Shown here: piece by piece, positions 1 to 11,947 of the stretch
How positions within the stretch are numbered: position 1 is the first letter of the stretch
Layout of the letters: the number at the start of each line of letters is the position of its first letter
Source of the DNA: Topomyia yanbarensis
Lineage: Eukaryota > Arthropoda > Insecta > Diptera > Culicidae
Assembly (NCBI RefSeq): GCF_030247195.1
Contig: NC_080670.1
Coordinates: forward strand, 162,140,080 to 162,204,079
Direction of reading: 5' to 3'
Length of the DNA: 64,000 nucleotides
Notes under the pieces: generated by a model
What the model was told of the DNA's origin: nothing
Databases searched by the model: none
What the model saw: only the letters and a program-made list of their open reading frames with translations
Program-made: the position numbers and the translations under genes

Positions 1-49
1 CATGCTTGAAATTACGTCAACGATAAAATTCATATTTTTTTGGTGTGTA
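1..49 (+). mobile_element. 3' end of a TA-flanked MITE (family A)
   Basis: The end of this fragment (ACGTCAACGATAAAATTCAT, then a T run and GGTGTG before TA) matches the ends of copies at 4222-4426, 14425-14997 and, reversed, 59929-60233. Only the terminal ~45 bases are inside the window, so the full copy cannot be judged. Confidence 0.5.
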
Positions 50-59
50 GTTTGAGGTC

Positions 60-430
60 ATTTTGAAAGCCAAGATGGCTACTTCCGGTCCAGTGGAATT
101 CTGTAAAACCCAATCAATATGTATTTTAGGAACCAGCTTGACGAGTATACGCCAAATATCGATGTCTGAGACTATTCGGAATACCAGGATGGCTATTTCC
201 GGTATAATGGAATTCTCTATAACCCAATCAGTATGCATATTTTTAGAGCGGACTTAATGAGTGCATGGTAGAGATCAATGTCTGAAATCAGTTTAAAATA
301 CAAAATGGCGACTACCGGCTTAGCGATATTCTGTATAGCTCAGACAAAGTGGAGTGTTTTAGAACTTGATTGCAGTTGCCAGAGGTCTGACGTCATTTTA
401 ACATCCAAGATGGTTCTGATTATTTAGTAT
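60..430 (+). repeat. Degenerate ~112-bp tandem repeat, forward arm
   Basis: About four diverged units are visible, each marked by a variant of CCAAGATGGCTACTTCCGGT at about 71, 182, 299 and 402, spaced 103-117 bp. Between markers lie recurring phrases such as TCTGTAAAACCCAATCA and ATATGTATTTTTAGAA. The same family recurs in reverse at 700-970 and in both orientations at 50715-52215. Open frames here are accidental. Confidence 0.7.
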
Positions 431-699
431 AAAATATATCCAATGTAAAACAGAACGATACATTTATTTTTGCATATTTTGCATTTAGAAGATAAGAAAA
501 ACGTGTCCGTGAATGAATTTACTAGAATTTAAGTTAATTCGTCTGATAGAGCCCATCGAATGGATTTTCATGCGAGGCTGACAAAATCGAGTCAAAAAGC
601 TAACAATATTAGGGATAGACAGAGTCGTGGGCAGACAAAATCGGAGGAAATAATAAAATCGGGTCATCACTGTATTACTAAGGTTAATGAGATGTCCAC
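431..699. other. Spacer between opposed repeat arms
   Basis: AT-rich sequence without a clear family. Short open frames on both strands show no recognisable protein motif. Confidence 0.4.
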
Positions 700-970
700 T
701 ACACTAGAAGTCACCATCATGGATTTAACTACCGGAATTGGCATACGGTATCTATTCATCAACGCTATTCCAAAAATTCGCACATTGTTGTGGTAATTGA
801 AAATTTTACTGAACCGAAGTGACCATCTTAGTTTTCAAAATGGGTGCTATACCCATATCTGGCATCTACTCATCAACCCGTTCCGAAAATATCCATATTG
901 ACTGAGTTTTAGAAAATTCCACAGAACCGGATGTTGCCATCTTGGTTTTCAAAATGGCCTCAGACATAGC
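700..970 (-). repeat. Degenerate ~112-bp repeat, reverse arm
   Basis: Units with GCCATCTTGG or GACCATCTTAG followed by TTTTCAAAATGG (about 820 and 935), plus a weaker copy near 713, are in the opposite orientation to those at 60-430. With the forward arm this makes a foldback-like layout. Confidence 0.6.
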
Positions 971-3900
971 GTCTGCTCCTTAAAACTGTTCCAAAAACAA
1001 CATATTGTTGAAGTGCGAGCCAGAAGGATCCGCCTTTTCCACTTTTCCAAAAATCTTCTAAGTTCTTTGCATTCAAAAAGAATTGGAATAAAATCAGAAA
1101 CCACATACATACTGGCATAACCTGTTCCAGGCAAAAAAAACTTAACCAAAAATCGTCAAAGTCTTTTGCCTTCAAAAGTACTTAGAATATTTTTGCTAAA
1201 ACCGTGTTAATTGCAAAAACCGTGCTAATTGCGGTAACAGTGTAAAAAAGCCGTGTAAAAACATCATATAAAAAACCTTAGTGTATTCTACTTCAAAATA
1301 ACCCATATTTTGCATAATATTAGATAGCAGTCTGTTCAGCAGTTCTTCAGTCTGAGAATCGCGCAGCAATATCGAACAAGGATGAGTTGGGCAAACGTGG
1401 TTTGGTTGAAGTGAAAACTATTCGAAAAATTTATTCTTGATAGTAAGCGAACGCATTTTGCTTCTCAAAATTTTTTTAAATCAAATAGTAATGTAAAATC
1501 TAAATGCCGAAAGTAAAATGGCCAAACCGAAGGACGCTAGCTGCCCACCTTGGCTGGAACCACCCTACTTGAAATATCACCCACGAATCAAACTAGATGA
1601 TATATAATGTGTGGTAAAAATTGATTCCAACAGCTTCACACTAACTAAGGTTATTATGCTGAGAGTAATTAGCGTAATAATAGGCTGCTGCAAGGGAAAT
1701 CAAACCGGAGGTACTGCCGCTTAATTGGGTATGGATGCTCTAACACTTAATACATATGCAAATGAGTTTACTGATCGACATAGACAAATATATTTTCATA
1801 GATTAACCCGAAACTTGAAACGATTGAGCAAAATCATTCGGGACATCCCGTTACCAGTCAAAAGTCCATGCAAGGATATTGGTTAAGGTAGCTGCACAGG
1901 TTGAACGTCATTATTAGTTGACCGTAAAGTAAGCCAGAATATCTAACAATGCATGCCTGACTGAATTAGTCATATGCAGTAGCATTGTAGATGCCTTGGG
2001 ATCGATTATTATGGGCCACGCGCTCTCGGTACAATTAAAATTAATCAATTTTGCATATAGTAAAAACTCATATAGTAGATTCAGATAATTAAACTCGATT
2101 AGATTAATTTTCAACCGTGCATTATCGAAAGCCTTCGCCTGGATCATGTGCTTTGCATGATTAACTAATTCAATTAAACTTGTCGGCCATTGTGTCAGAA
2201 TCTGAGCTTTTAAACAATCCACTATTCCCAGACGTTTTTTTTTGTTTTCTGAATTAAAACTACATTTACAAGCCTTGATAAGATTTGTTTCGTTGTAATT
2301 TGCATTGTCAAGGAATAAATGGGAACCCCCTTCTCACACTACACCACTGGATATTGCCAGGAATATAATTGGAGTGACCTATACATGTATGGGTCTGAAT
2401 AGTTATTTATTAACTTTCAGTGTAATTTTCTAAGAATATCTTTATAATTTATATTTAATGACTCCGAAAAAGAATAAATTTTGACAAATTTCCATATTTT
2501 TCCCATATTTATTCCACAATGGAACCAACCTCTACGAATTGCGAACCAGTCACGTCATTAGCCTTAACCGTGTATCGTTGAATTTCAAGTTCAATTGACT
2601 TAAAATTTGGCACTCACCAAGCATGCCGCGCACACGTTGGTCATTACGATGCACATATGTCAATATAGGTCGCAATCTACCAATACTGTTACACCCCAAG
2701 GAATATGCAATGATTATCATTTTGTGCTTTCAACCACCATTTATCGATTCTAGACTTCATAAATGGTAGAAGAGCTTTCAACTACTACTACCTGTCGGTC
2801 GGACACAAGGCCATATTAAGGTGGCCGTTCCTTACGTTTAAAAATTCACTTCACCGTCAGGCACAAATCTAGTGCACAATTATTGAATTGAAAAGAACTG
2901 CCATCACGCAACCGACTGATAACGAGCCATTATTGCCTCATGATTTTCCCTTCCCCGTCGTTTACCGGTTTTCATTTTCCGTTTTTATTGGGTAGTTGCT
3001 TCTCGGTTTTGCATGGCAGCAGCGAAAATACAATTCGATCAAGTCCACCACTCAGACGCTAATTGGAGTCAATTGGCAAATGGCGGGAACAATTGATTGG
3101 AACCAGAACTGCACACCGGTTCCGACTTCGGCGGCTCACTTTGCTTCGATTCAGTGTGTCTGGAAATAGCGGATATTTATGGCTGAGCTTTGTTGGGCGT
3201 ATCTCATCGGCGATTTGACGCATTTGTTTATACTCGGTTGAAGCAAGACGAACGGTAGTAACTTCATGCCGTCAAATTTACGTTTCCTCATTTTACGGAC
3301 CATGTTGAATTAGGTATAGACACAGTAAACATCTGTACTAAGAAAGCAATTATAAGCACTAGCGCGTTACTAGAAGATAGCGTTTACATTGAATTGTACA
3401 TCTATTAGCGTAATCGAACTTTCTTCGAATAAGGTGTAATATGCAAATCAGAATAGATATACCGATTCATTTGAATCCATCAGATAGCGTTCCGTTTGTT
3501 AGTTCTGTTCAACACAATAATTCACTTGAATCGTACACTGAGAAATAAAAATATGCACAATTTGCAGAATGCTTATTGTTTATTGCTTTGAAAGTTGAAT
3601 TTTTGATGCACTTTGCTATCACACTTTTCTATAAAATATATTATGAAAACCGCGAGACTGGCAGCCATGCTAACCTACCAGATAGTCAAAATAAGAAGAA
3701 GTCTGTTTTTGACACTTTTCAATGTCAGAAATCTGTCAGGTCAAAGGAGTTGCACTTTTGATCACACTTTTGATTCATCACACTTTCAAACTCAGCAGTT
3801 CGATTTGGTGTGAACTGTGCTATATTTCCGTCAATTTTATTCGGTTGTGGTTTTTATCCAGGAAAGGCGGTGTGACCTCTTTTGCACGAATCGTAGATTT

Positions 3901-4221
3901 TGAGTTAAAAACACTAATATCCGAAAATTTGTGACATGTGCATTGAGAATTTTTATATTAGTTCCAAGAATTAATTTCAATTTCTTGCTCTAACGAAGAG
4001 CTGAATTAGAGCTTTTTGGCGTTTTCAGTAACATCACTGAATACTTTGCTGTTTGACATCAAGAAATAGTTAACATTATGTCCATTGACCAGGAATCGGT
4101 TTATCTGTTTTCACTCGAATTATTAAGTTATGAAACAAAATAATTATAGACAAGATCTTTTTGTGTTCAATTATGATTCTTTATATTATCGTGAATATCA
4201 ATCAAAAATCTTCATTTTAAT
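971..4221. other. Non-coding stretch, no gene recognised
   Basis: AT-rich DNA with only short open frames. A small tandem motif (AACCGTGTTAATTGC and variants) lies at about 1200-1250. A 102-codon minus-strand frame at 1914-2222 shows no known motif and no clear start context. A CCACTG end resembling a hAT terminus occurs near 2348, but no partner end was found. A higher-GC patch lies at about 2940-3200. Confidence 0.4.
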
Positions 4222-4426
4222 TTTACATCACATTGAATTTCGTAAATCATGTAATTTCACTCCACATATGGCGTTTTTTTCCTGAATGGCTGTAAGTGTA
4301 ATTTTATGTAATTGCGCATGTAAAGTATATATTTCATGTAAAATTAAACGGAACACGGTGATGTTTCGTCATTTCGTGAATTACGTCAATGATAAAATTC
4401 ATTTTTTATATACAAAAGAACATTCA
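4222..4426 (+). mobile_element. Family A MITE, truncated copy
   Basis: This segment shares long blocks with 14425-14997 and the reverse of 59929-60233: TCATGTAATTTCACTCCACA, ATGTAAAATTAAACGGAACA and ACGTCAATGATAAAATTCAT. Its left end is missing. At the right end a short direct repeat (TTATATACAAAAGAAC at about 4407 and 4431) replaces the usual GGTGTG terminus. Confidence 0.6.
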
Positions 4427-5325
4427 TTCTTTATATACAAAAGAACGATCACCGACTCTGTTTCATACTTGGTCGGCGGACATACAGAAATTTTTATCGG
4501 TACTCGAAAGAGAAGCATGTAGGCACTGCTGTGCCTAACATCGCTGGTAACTCACGCTGAATGCGAAAACATATGAGCTATGCTGCTCGATAGCTGAGCT
4601 TGAATGTTTGAACTTTTTGGCCTTGTAGAATTACTCTGGAAGCTGATCATAGTCGATCAACATTTTATTCTACGGTATGTACTTGAAGAAATCTTTATTC
4701 AAATAAAAGAAGCAGAACGAATGCTTGGCATGCGGAAGTTTAGCTTGCGCTAACTTCTCAATGTACAACCGAAAAATTGCACATAAGTAAAATAGGCTCA
4801 ACACTATTGTTTAAAATCAGTCACATTTGTATTATGGTATGAATAACGTACATTAGCTTGAGTTACTTATTATCTACACGCAGAGCTCAAAAAAATTGAC
4901 ATCCCTGCGTGAACTTGAAAGAAATCGAAATTCAATTCATGCCCGGTGCCATGAATGAAATGTTTGGTTCGTTTCCCTCGTCATTCGTTCTCCGGACACA
5001 GCGCATTCAGGTTCGGATATGTTCGGGTTCAGAAACAAACTGAATTTTGTTTCTAAGCTAGCATAGAAATGAGGGGTTTATTGAGCAAAAGTGCACCAGA
5101 TATAGATTACGCAGTTCACGTCTTATTCTAGAAAATGTAGAAGTTGCCAATTTCTGCCTTCAAACTGTCCACGTGATAATAAATGAATGCTTTGGTTGAT
5201 GAAAGAATTTATGTTTCATCTGCACTCAAGCATTCGATTCTGCATGAAATTTCAGTCAGTTGGAAAGTTAATGAATGATGGAGGCGGTGAATCTGAATGT
5301 TGGCTTCGGTAAATTCAAGCAGAAG
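4427..5325. other. Non-coding stretch
   Basis: No gene, SINE or inverted-repeat element was recognised. Short frames only. Confidence 0.4.
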
Positions 5326-6248
5326 TACCGTAAGCCGGGGTGACATTGATCACTTTTCGAAGTAATCATTACATATTTTTAGACGCAACACATTTTTTTC
5401 AAGTATAATATTTTTAAACCATGTACTGATGTATGGAGAACAAAATTGGATGGTTTTACCTAAAATTGCCCACTTACAGCTATTTTTTCAAAAATTATTT
5501 CAAGTTGAAGTCCGTTTTCGTGGTCCGGAGTGACTTTGATAACCTGCATGTTCAACCACATTAAGTTATTGATGTCAATGTTTTTCATTCAAATGTTTGT
5601 TTAAACTAATTCTGGAAAGATACTCATTGTTAAATAGATGTTAATTGGTATTATACAAAGTATTTCAATGTACTTAAAATTCGAGTAACCAAACTTCGTA
5701 TAATTTGGGTCCAACTAGAATAAAGGATTCTGAAAACCTTTAAAACTGCTAAAATTGTTTTGTTTCAGTGCTTTATCAATGTACAAAAAATTTCATCCAT
5801 TTTAACACGTTGGAATATTGAACAATAAAAAAAATGTTGTGAATTTTAGCTTAAAATAATTTGAAATAATTGCGAACTAGTTTTGTATTTAAAATAAACT
5901 CTTAAAACTAAATTTGGCAAATCCCAATCTAAAGGAAAATAAAAACTCGCTTGTAATTTATTACCTTTGCTCAAATCTGAGAGTTATTTGTTTTATAAAA
6001 AATAGACACTTTACGAAGCTTCATAAAAATAAGGTAAAGTCAAATTTCGGTATTTTGTAGTTTCTGTACCCAAAAACCGAACAATATACTCAAAAAGTAT
6101 AACAAATCAGTATTTTATAAGTTTAGAGTAAAAATCATTCTAAATTAAAATGATTCGGTCGACTATTCTGGTTTAATAAGCGATCTACGAAAAAAGTTTC
6201 AAGTGATCAAAGTCACCCCGATGATCAAAGTCACCCCGGTTTACGGTA
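5326..6248. mobile_element. TA-flanked MITE with GGGGTGACTTTGATCA termini
   Basis: The left end reads TACCGTAAGCCGGGGTGACA and the right end, reversed, TACCGTAAACCGGGGTGACT; both continue into TTGATCAC. The right end carries the GATCAAAGTCACCCCG block twice. The element begins and ends with TA, suggesting a TA target as in Tc1/mariner-derived MITEs. An internal GGAGTGACTTTGATAA lies near 5527. The 923-bp interior is AT-rich and non-coding. It abuts the LINE relic to its right. Confidence 0.75.
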
Positions 6249-6261
6249 ATAACTGATTTAG

Positions 6262-8940
6262 AAATTTCGCAGCACTGGTGTTTACGTCACTTGTCATTCT
6301 GTAGGCGACATTATCCGGGTTGATGTCTGGTTCTCCCGTTTCGAGCAGCTCCATGCACGTCGCTTCGAACCTCGGACATACGAAGGCCACATGCTCCGGT
6401 GTCTCCTAGACGTTCTCACACTCCGGTCACAATGATGACGTTGCGTGCTCGAACCGATGAAGGTACTTCCAGAAGCAGCCGTGGTCCGACAGGAGAGGTG
6501 TCAGGTGCAAGTTCACTTCTCCGTGCTTTCTATTGACCCACGTCAACTGGTTTGGAGTTAACCGCTAGGTCTTCCTTTCTTTCTCCGTATTGTCCCATTG
6601 CTGCTATTACGTCGTCATCGAATCAATTTTCACCATCTTCCTTACGTTTCTTGTGTCCCTTCGATTGTAGCACTCGATATCCTCCGGCGGGTGATGTAAA
6701 TAGCGATCATCCAATCCGAAAACGTATGCTGCCTACGACGATATTGTTCTGTACGCGTTCACGACTCGTACGGCCGTCAGCTGGAACGTCCTGTTGAGAT
6801 TTCGCGGTTCCGCTTGGTTTTCAGCACTGCACCCCAGGCAGGTACCCCATATCGCAGTATCGATGACGAAACACTAGATAGCAGACGTCTCGTGCTGCTT
6901 CTCGGGGCGCTGACGTATGGCATGATCCTCGCTATTGCGTTCGTTGCCATCGCCGACTTTTCGCAGGTGTTGTCGACGTGGTTGGTGAAGCTCAATCAGT
7001 CGTCGATTATCACTTTCAATAGCTTCAGTGCACGCTTCGATGAAATAACGTGTCCTCCGACATCGATCTGCATCTTCTAAACCGCTTTGCAGTTGCTGAC
7101 CAACAACTATCTGCTATCTGCAGTAGAGATGGGCGAAACAATTCACTTCGAAGAACCATTCCCGACTGAACAGTTCTGTAAAAAGAACTAGTTCAGATGA
7201 ACCGTTCTTCCGTTCAGCTGATAATTTACTTGTATCTAGCGAATGTCTCTCAAAACATTCGATTCTTGGAGAGGAACCAAACAGATGCTGCCCAAACTAT
7301 TATACCCCTGCATGCTTAACAAGTTCATCAAGGGTAGCGATTTCTTCTTGATGTATAACTAGAGAAATAGAGAATGTGATGAGTCGTTCTTCGCCGGTTC
7401 CATTCTGGGAGAGCACAGAGAGCGCTTTGTGGGACGGCAAGTCGGTTCATTTTCATTCGTTCGCCTAAAAATCGGTCCGAGAAATTCGCCAAACGGCTTT
7501 AGGTCAGGTTCAGTTCATTCGCTTTGAAGAGAATTGAGAACTACCGTTCTTTTAAAAAGAACTTCCGTTCGCTCATTCTCTTCGAAGAACCAGTTCACTT
7601 GAACCGTTCGCGAACGAATGGCCCATCTCTAATCTGCAGCCTGACTGATTTTATCCAGCTCTCGATTGCATCTTTTGTATCCGTCACCGACACCTTCGCT
7701 CCATCTTGTGTCTACGGATTGTTGAACGGATTCTTCACATCTTCATAACTACAGCACAGTATCGATCTCTTCTTAGCTTCTGTTTGGATGCCTTCTCACA
7801 CTCACGAGCGTTGTCCGAATTACCTTCAATATCGATACTTCTTTGCGGAATGCGAACTGCATCTCTCACAGTCCGCGCTCACTTTCCGTGTATTTCGTCA
7901 GCCTGTTAATGATAATTGTTTCCAGGAGTTTTCCAAATGTGTTCCTGGCTTTGGCAGTAACCAAAGCCAGCTTCTGTACCTTCCACATTTCGGGGAAACT
8001 GCTTTCAGCTAGATACTTCCGCAGTACTACCCTAAACATGTCCAGATATGCCACGAGCGCAGCTTTCAGCGCGACGTTTGGTATTCCTTCCGGACCGGGA
8101 GTTTTCTTTGATCGTAGTCGCATCGTCACTTGCCACTCGTCTGTGTTTGCTCCTTCTTCTTAGCCGTACGCTATCGGTCTCAACGATTATCTTGAGCATA
8201 CCAGGGCACATTTCAGCTGGCATCAACGGGCCCTCATCTTCGTCTTCACGTCTCGGTACGCGTCCCCCAAGGATTGACGTCTACTTCTCAGCACACCTCC
8301 TTATGACAAACAGGCTTGTTAAGCTTGATCTCCCGTTTTAAAGTGGCCCTAGCTCATCGAAACGTCGATTTGCGCTCCCCTCTCACTTTTCGATCTTACT
8401 CTCTGAGCCCGCCTTCTGGCTCTGAGACATACAGCGTGTAGCGTACCGAACGACTCATTTACACAGTAAGCTGGACGCCGTCTACTGCGTGACTACAGTT
8501 TTCGCGGCATTGTAACGTCACAAGCCGTCACAATCCTTCTTGTTAGATCGGCCGCATCAACGTTCTTGATTCCGCTCTCCAGCCGAAGTGCCTCAAGAAA
8601 GAGGTTTTTGTTGAAGGCTTGCACTTTAGCTTGCCGGTCGTCGTTCTCCGTGCAGTAGCAGGGTTCCGTTCACCAATACAAAGTCGCCTGAGATGGGCGC
8701 TATGCGGATGCTTCTCGCATACTCTCCAGTCCATGTTCGCAATCAGTGAAGGACTACAGAATGTGGCGGAATTTCTCCCGGTACCGATGTCCGTTTCGTG
8801 AACAAAATAGCTCCCAGTTTTGTCACGTTACCAGGAACTATTTAGCTCCCCGCTTCGCCGTGATCTACTCGTTGTAGTCCTCGGCGGTTGACTTAGCCTC
8901 CACAACGAGCCGACCTGCAGGTTTCGAGGCCTGTTACCAA
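6262..8940 (-). pseudogene. R1-like non-LTR retrotransposon ORF2 relic
   Basis: Read on the minus strand, this is a decayed LINE ORF2. From high to low coordinates it shows: a linker between endonuclease and RT near 8500-8620 (ALRLESGIKNVDAADLTRR-like); the RT start KTPGPEGIPNVALKAA at about 8090; an RT segment around 7935-8000 that has lost about 20 residues between QKLALV and FGKLLETI; frame-broken RT fingers near 7810-7880; an RMMPY/IARIMPYV block at 6777-6995; and a C-terminal zinc-knuckle region PEHVAFVCPRFEA near 6350-6420. Stops and frameshifts make it non-functional. R1-clade assignment is by motif memory; another I-superfamily lineage is possible. It is interrupted by the hAT MITE at 7124-7631. 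Confidence 0.7.
7124..7631. mobile_element. hAT-type MITE with 8-bp TSD
   Basis: Perfect 11-bp terminal inverted repeats TAGAGATGGGC / GCCCATCTCTA bound 508 bp. The target duplication ATCTGCAG is intact at 7116-7123 and 7632-7639. Subterminal regions are full of GAACCGTTC-like and AAGAAC motifs, including GTTCTTTTAAAAAGAAC, typical of hAT transposase-binding regions. No coding potential. It sits inside the R1-like relic, so it arrived later. Confidence 0.9.
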
Positions 8941-9437
8941 TTTCCACTACAAATAAATATTCTCAGAAGATACCTTTGCAAATGAAACTTAGAGAAGTAT
9001 TGATTATTTTAAGAATTAGGCTCATTTTTGTTAAACATAATATTTTTTCAAATTTCATTAAAATATTTTGGGTGGGGGGGGGGGGGGGGGGTTTGTCCCT
9101 AAACACCACCCTTCCCCCCGCTACTACGCCACTGATGTAAACATCAACAAATGATTGAGTGTTACGATGAATAAACCCGAGCATTGAGAAAGCATTCGCG
9201 ACGGATGCAGACAAATGTTCGGAGAACCTCAGTTAAGTACTAATAAGGATGGCAAGGTCTTTTATCTACCACAATAGATCTAAATACTGGTCGCAGTGGT
9301 TCGTCTCCAACAAAAAAAAGGTCTTTTATCACAGTAACTCGGCTGATGGTGATCGATACGATGCTGTAGTCGAAGGCAATTGCTATCACCCGAAAAACCT
9401 TGAAATAGTCAACGCACATAAGTTTGGAAGATTTATA
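8941..9437. other. Non-coding gap with an 18-G homopolymer
   Basis: An uninterrupted run of 18 G lies at 9074-9091, followed by a C-rich stretch and GCTACTACGCCACTG ending at about 9135, which resembles a hAT-like terminus; no matching left end was found. The 65-codon frame at 9249-9446 contains a repeated AAGGTCTTTTATC and shows no known motif. Confidence 0.45.
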
Positions 9438-10660
9438 ATTAATTAATTAATATCAACAGACACAGTGTGGTCCTAATGATAATTTCTTAGTCTATTTAAA
9501 AAGTCAAATTGTAATCTGCTACGTGGAATGTGAAGATCGAACTCGGATGACACTCTGTTGAAGGTCCGCTGCAAACCAATGATGGCACCGTTTACTCCAT
9601 AGTTAGTCCGGCGAAGAGGTAATCGGAGGAATAAATTATTGCGAAGGGCGCGAGGGCGAACGTTCATGTTTATCGCACTGAGAAGCTCGGGGCAGTCAAT
9701 TCGATCTTGCAAAATATCCGAAATCGTCATAGCACGGAATAGATCCCGTCGCACTTGCAATGTATCGAGTCCAATAAGCAAACTCCGGCTTTCATAACTT
9801 GGCAGCTGGTGAGGGTTGCTCCAAGGCAATCGACGAAGGGCAAACCGAACGCTGTACTGCCTCAATTCGATGGACACCGTTGAGATAATGAGGGTTCCAC
9901 ACAACTGAACAATATTCCAGAGTTGATCGAACGAGTGAGCAGTAGAGAGATTTCAAGCAGTAAATATCTGAAAAGTGCTTAGATATTCTCATTATGAATC
10001 CCAAACAGCGTGATGCCTTTGCGACAATATAGCTGATATGCTGTTTAAACGTCAGTTGTTCATCGAGAAAAACTCCGAGATCTTTGACGCAATTCGCTCT
10101 GTAAATTGTGGATTCAGCTAGACAGTAATCGAATCGAATTGGCGTTTTTTTCCTCGAGAACGTAATGACCGTACATTTCTTGGGGTTTAGGGTCATTCGG
10201 TTGATCTCGCACCATTCCGCAAAGGTTTCCAGTTGGCGTTGAAGGAAAGCTGCATCATCAGTATTCCGGATTCTATGGTATAACTTGAGGTCGTCGGCGA
10301 AAGACAACCGTGGTCCTTCTAAACAAAAGTTAACGTCGTTTAAATACAGAAGAAAAATCAATGGACCGAGATGGCTACCTTGCGGAATACCAGATGAAGC
10401 AAAGAACTCTTCGGATACACAATCACCTATCTTGACTGCTAGACGACGATCACTGAGATACGATTGCATCCAACGGAGAATATTAGTACCAAAGCCAAGT
10501 CTATCCAATTTTGCCACTGCAATAGCGTGATTTATCTTGTCAAAAGCAGCTGAAAGGTCCGTGTAGATAACGTCAGTTTGAAGGCCGTCCGACATAGCAT
10601 CTGTAACATATGTTGTGAACGACAGAAGATTCGTAGATGTTGAACGTTTCGGCATAAAAT
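9438..10660 (-). pseudogene. CR1/jockey-like non-LTR reverse transcriptase, 5'-truncated
   Basis: Two overlapping minus-strand frames (10655-9792 and 9904-9473) together cover the RT palm to the C-terminus of a non-LTR ORF2. Visible blocks are PKRSTSTNLLSF, YTDLSAAFDKINHAI (catalytic Asp), SSGIPQGSHLGPL, SFADDLKLYHRI (the ADD catalytic pair), LNPKKCTVITF, KDLGVFLDEQL and, in the second frame, RFALRRLPW...LPSYESRSLLIGL and NINVRPRALRN-like text. One frameshift near 9850 separates them. The element starts abruptly at about 10655 with no endonuclease. Just beyond the stop at 9473, a TTAA-type short repeat (9438-9451) may be its 3' tail. Relatively few lesions suggest moderate age. Confidence 0.8.
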
Positions 10661-10669
10661 TAAGTAGCT

Positions 10670-10775
10670 TTCAGAGCTCGTTGATGAATAACACGAATCT
10701 CAGTGGGCCTAAATGACTCCCTTGTGGCACACCCGAGGATATGTCGAAAAATATGGATATCAGATTTCTAAGTCG
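10670..10775 (-). pseudogene. Second RT palm fragment
   Basis: On the minus strand, FFDISSGVPQGSHLGPL followed by RFVLFINEL can be read at about 10675-10755. This is the same RT motif already present in the neighbouring relic, so it belongs to a second element fused at about 10660. Confidence 0.65.
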
Positions 10776-11187
10776 AACAAAATCTATGTATACTAAATTT
10801 CATTCGATTTAACCTCAACCTCGCACTAACACAACTGCTTGTAGATTAGTCCACCTGCTTTCGGTACAATTACAACGGCGACGACTGAAAAAATCTAACT
10901 CTTCGAAAAATTGCAGTTCTACTACCAGGTCAGTTCCGACAGTACTGTTCCGAATGACTACTTCGAAAAAATTACCAATCAATTTAAAACGAAGTGACGT
11001 AAAACCTTCATCGTAATTTATTTATTGCGATATTTGTTGATGCCAGTTTGTCTATTTTCCCTCAAATTGCTTTCTCAAGTGGATGACTAGCCAGATCGTC
11101 ATTAGAGCTGATATCGAGGATAAGACGTATCTAACATACACTTGAACACAATCACGCTTCGACCAGCAACCCGAAGCCAACTATATA
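10776..11187. other. Non-coding stretch
   Basis: No recognisable gene or repeat. It ends at the TA that flanks the next MITE. Confidence 0.4.
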
Positions 11188-11947
11188 GGGGAGACTGAGG
11201 AGAATTGATCCCCGGGGAGACTTGATCCCATCATTGTAACTCAAGGGCTGATCAGAATACATTAATCGAATATACTAGAAAGTTGCGTAGTTTTATCTAA
11301 ACATAAGTTTCTTTAACACAAAAAAATAAATTGGACATGTGTTACCGAATTTTTACCGATTTAAAGAAAAAAATCTCAGAAGAACTGAAGAAGATTTATT
11401 TTCCAAATTTTCAAACTTTTATACAATTGATAAAGTCACCCACTGCATACTATACTTTTGCATATAGAAATACAGGAGAATGTCAATTATATGAATACGC
11501 TATGATTGAGCTAATTTTTTTGTTCAACTATATTTGTACTAAAGTTTGCTGAAATAGATGCTATGGGTTCACTTGATCCCTTCAAATTCGTGGAGATTTG
11601 ATCCCCTTCGCCATGCTTCATACACACTACTGAAAATAACCAAATTCACACCAGAACAATTGAAGTCATTGTTCCCATAAAATAACAAAAAAACTGTCAA
11701 AAATGAACGCCTCATCATACAAAAACTTAACTGTAATTGTTTACTACAGTATACGTAGCAACCATGCATCCCACATTTGACGTTCCTCAACCATAATAAT
11801 GACAGCTTTCAAATAATTGCACAGAGATTTGGGGAATTCGTAATAAAAATCAGGTGAGAGATGGGTAATATGTAGTAACAAAAATAGTAATATCAAATCA
11901 CAACAATTTAATCAATACCACAATACATTTATAACATTGAATGGGGT

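Noticed and set aside
2340..2352. CCACTG end as a hAT terminus, and likewise at 9135
   Set aside because: No partner terminus or 8-bp duplication could be found for either.
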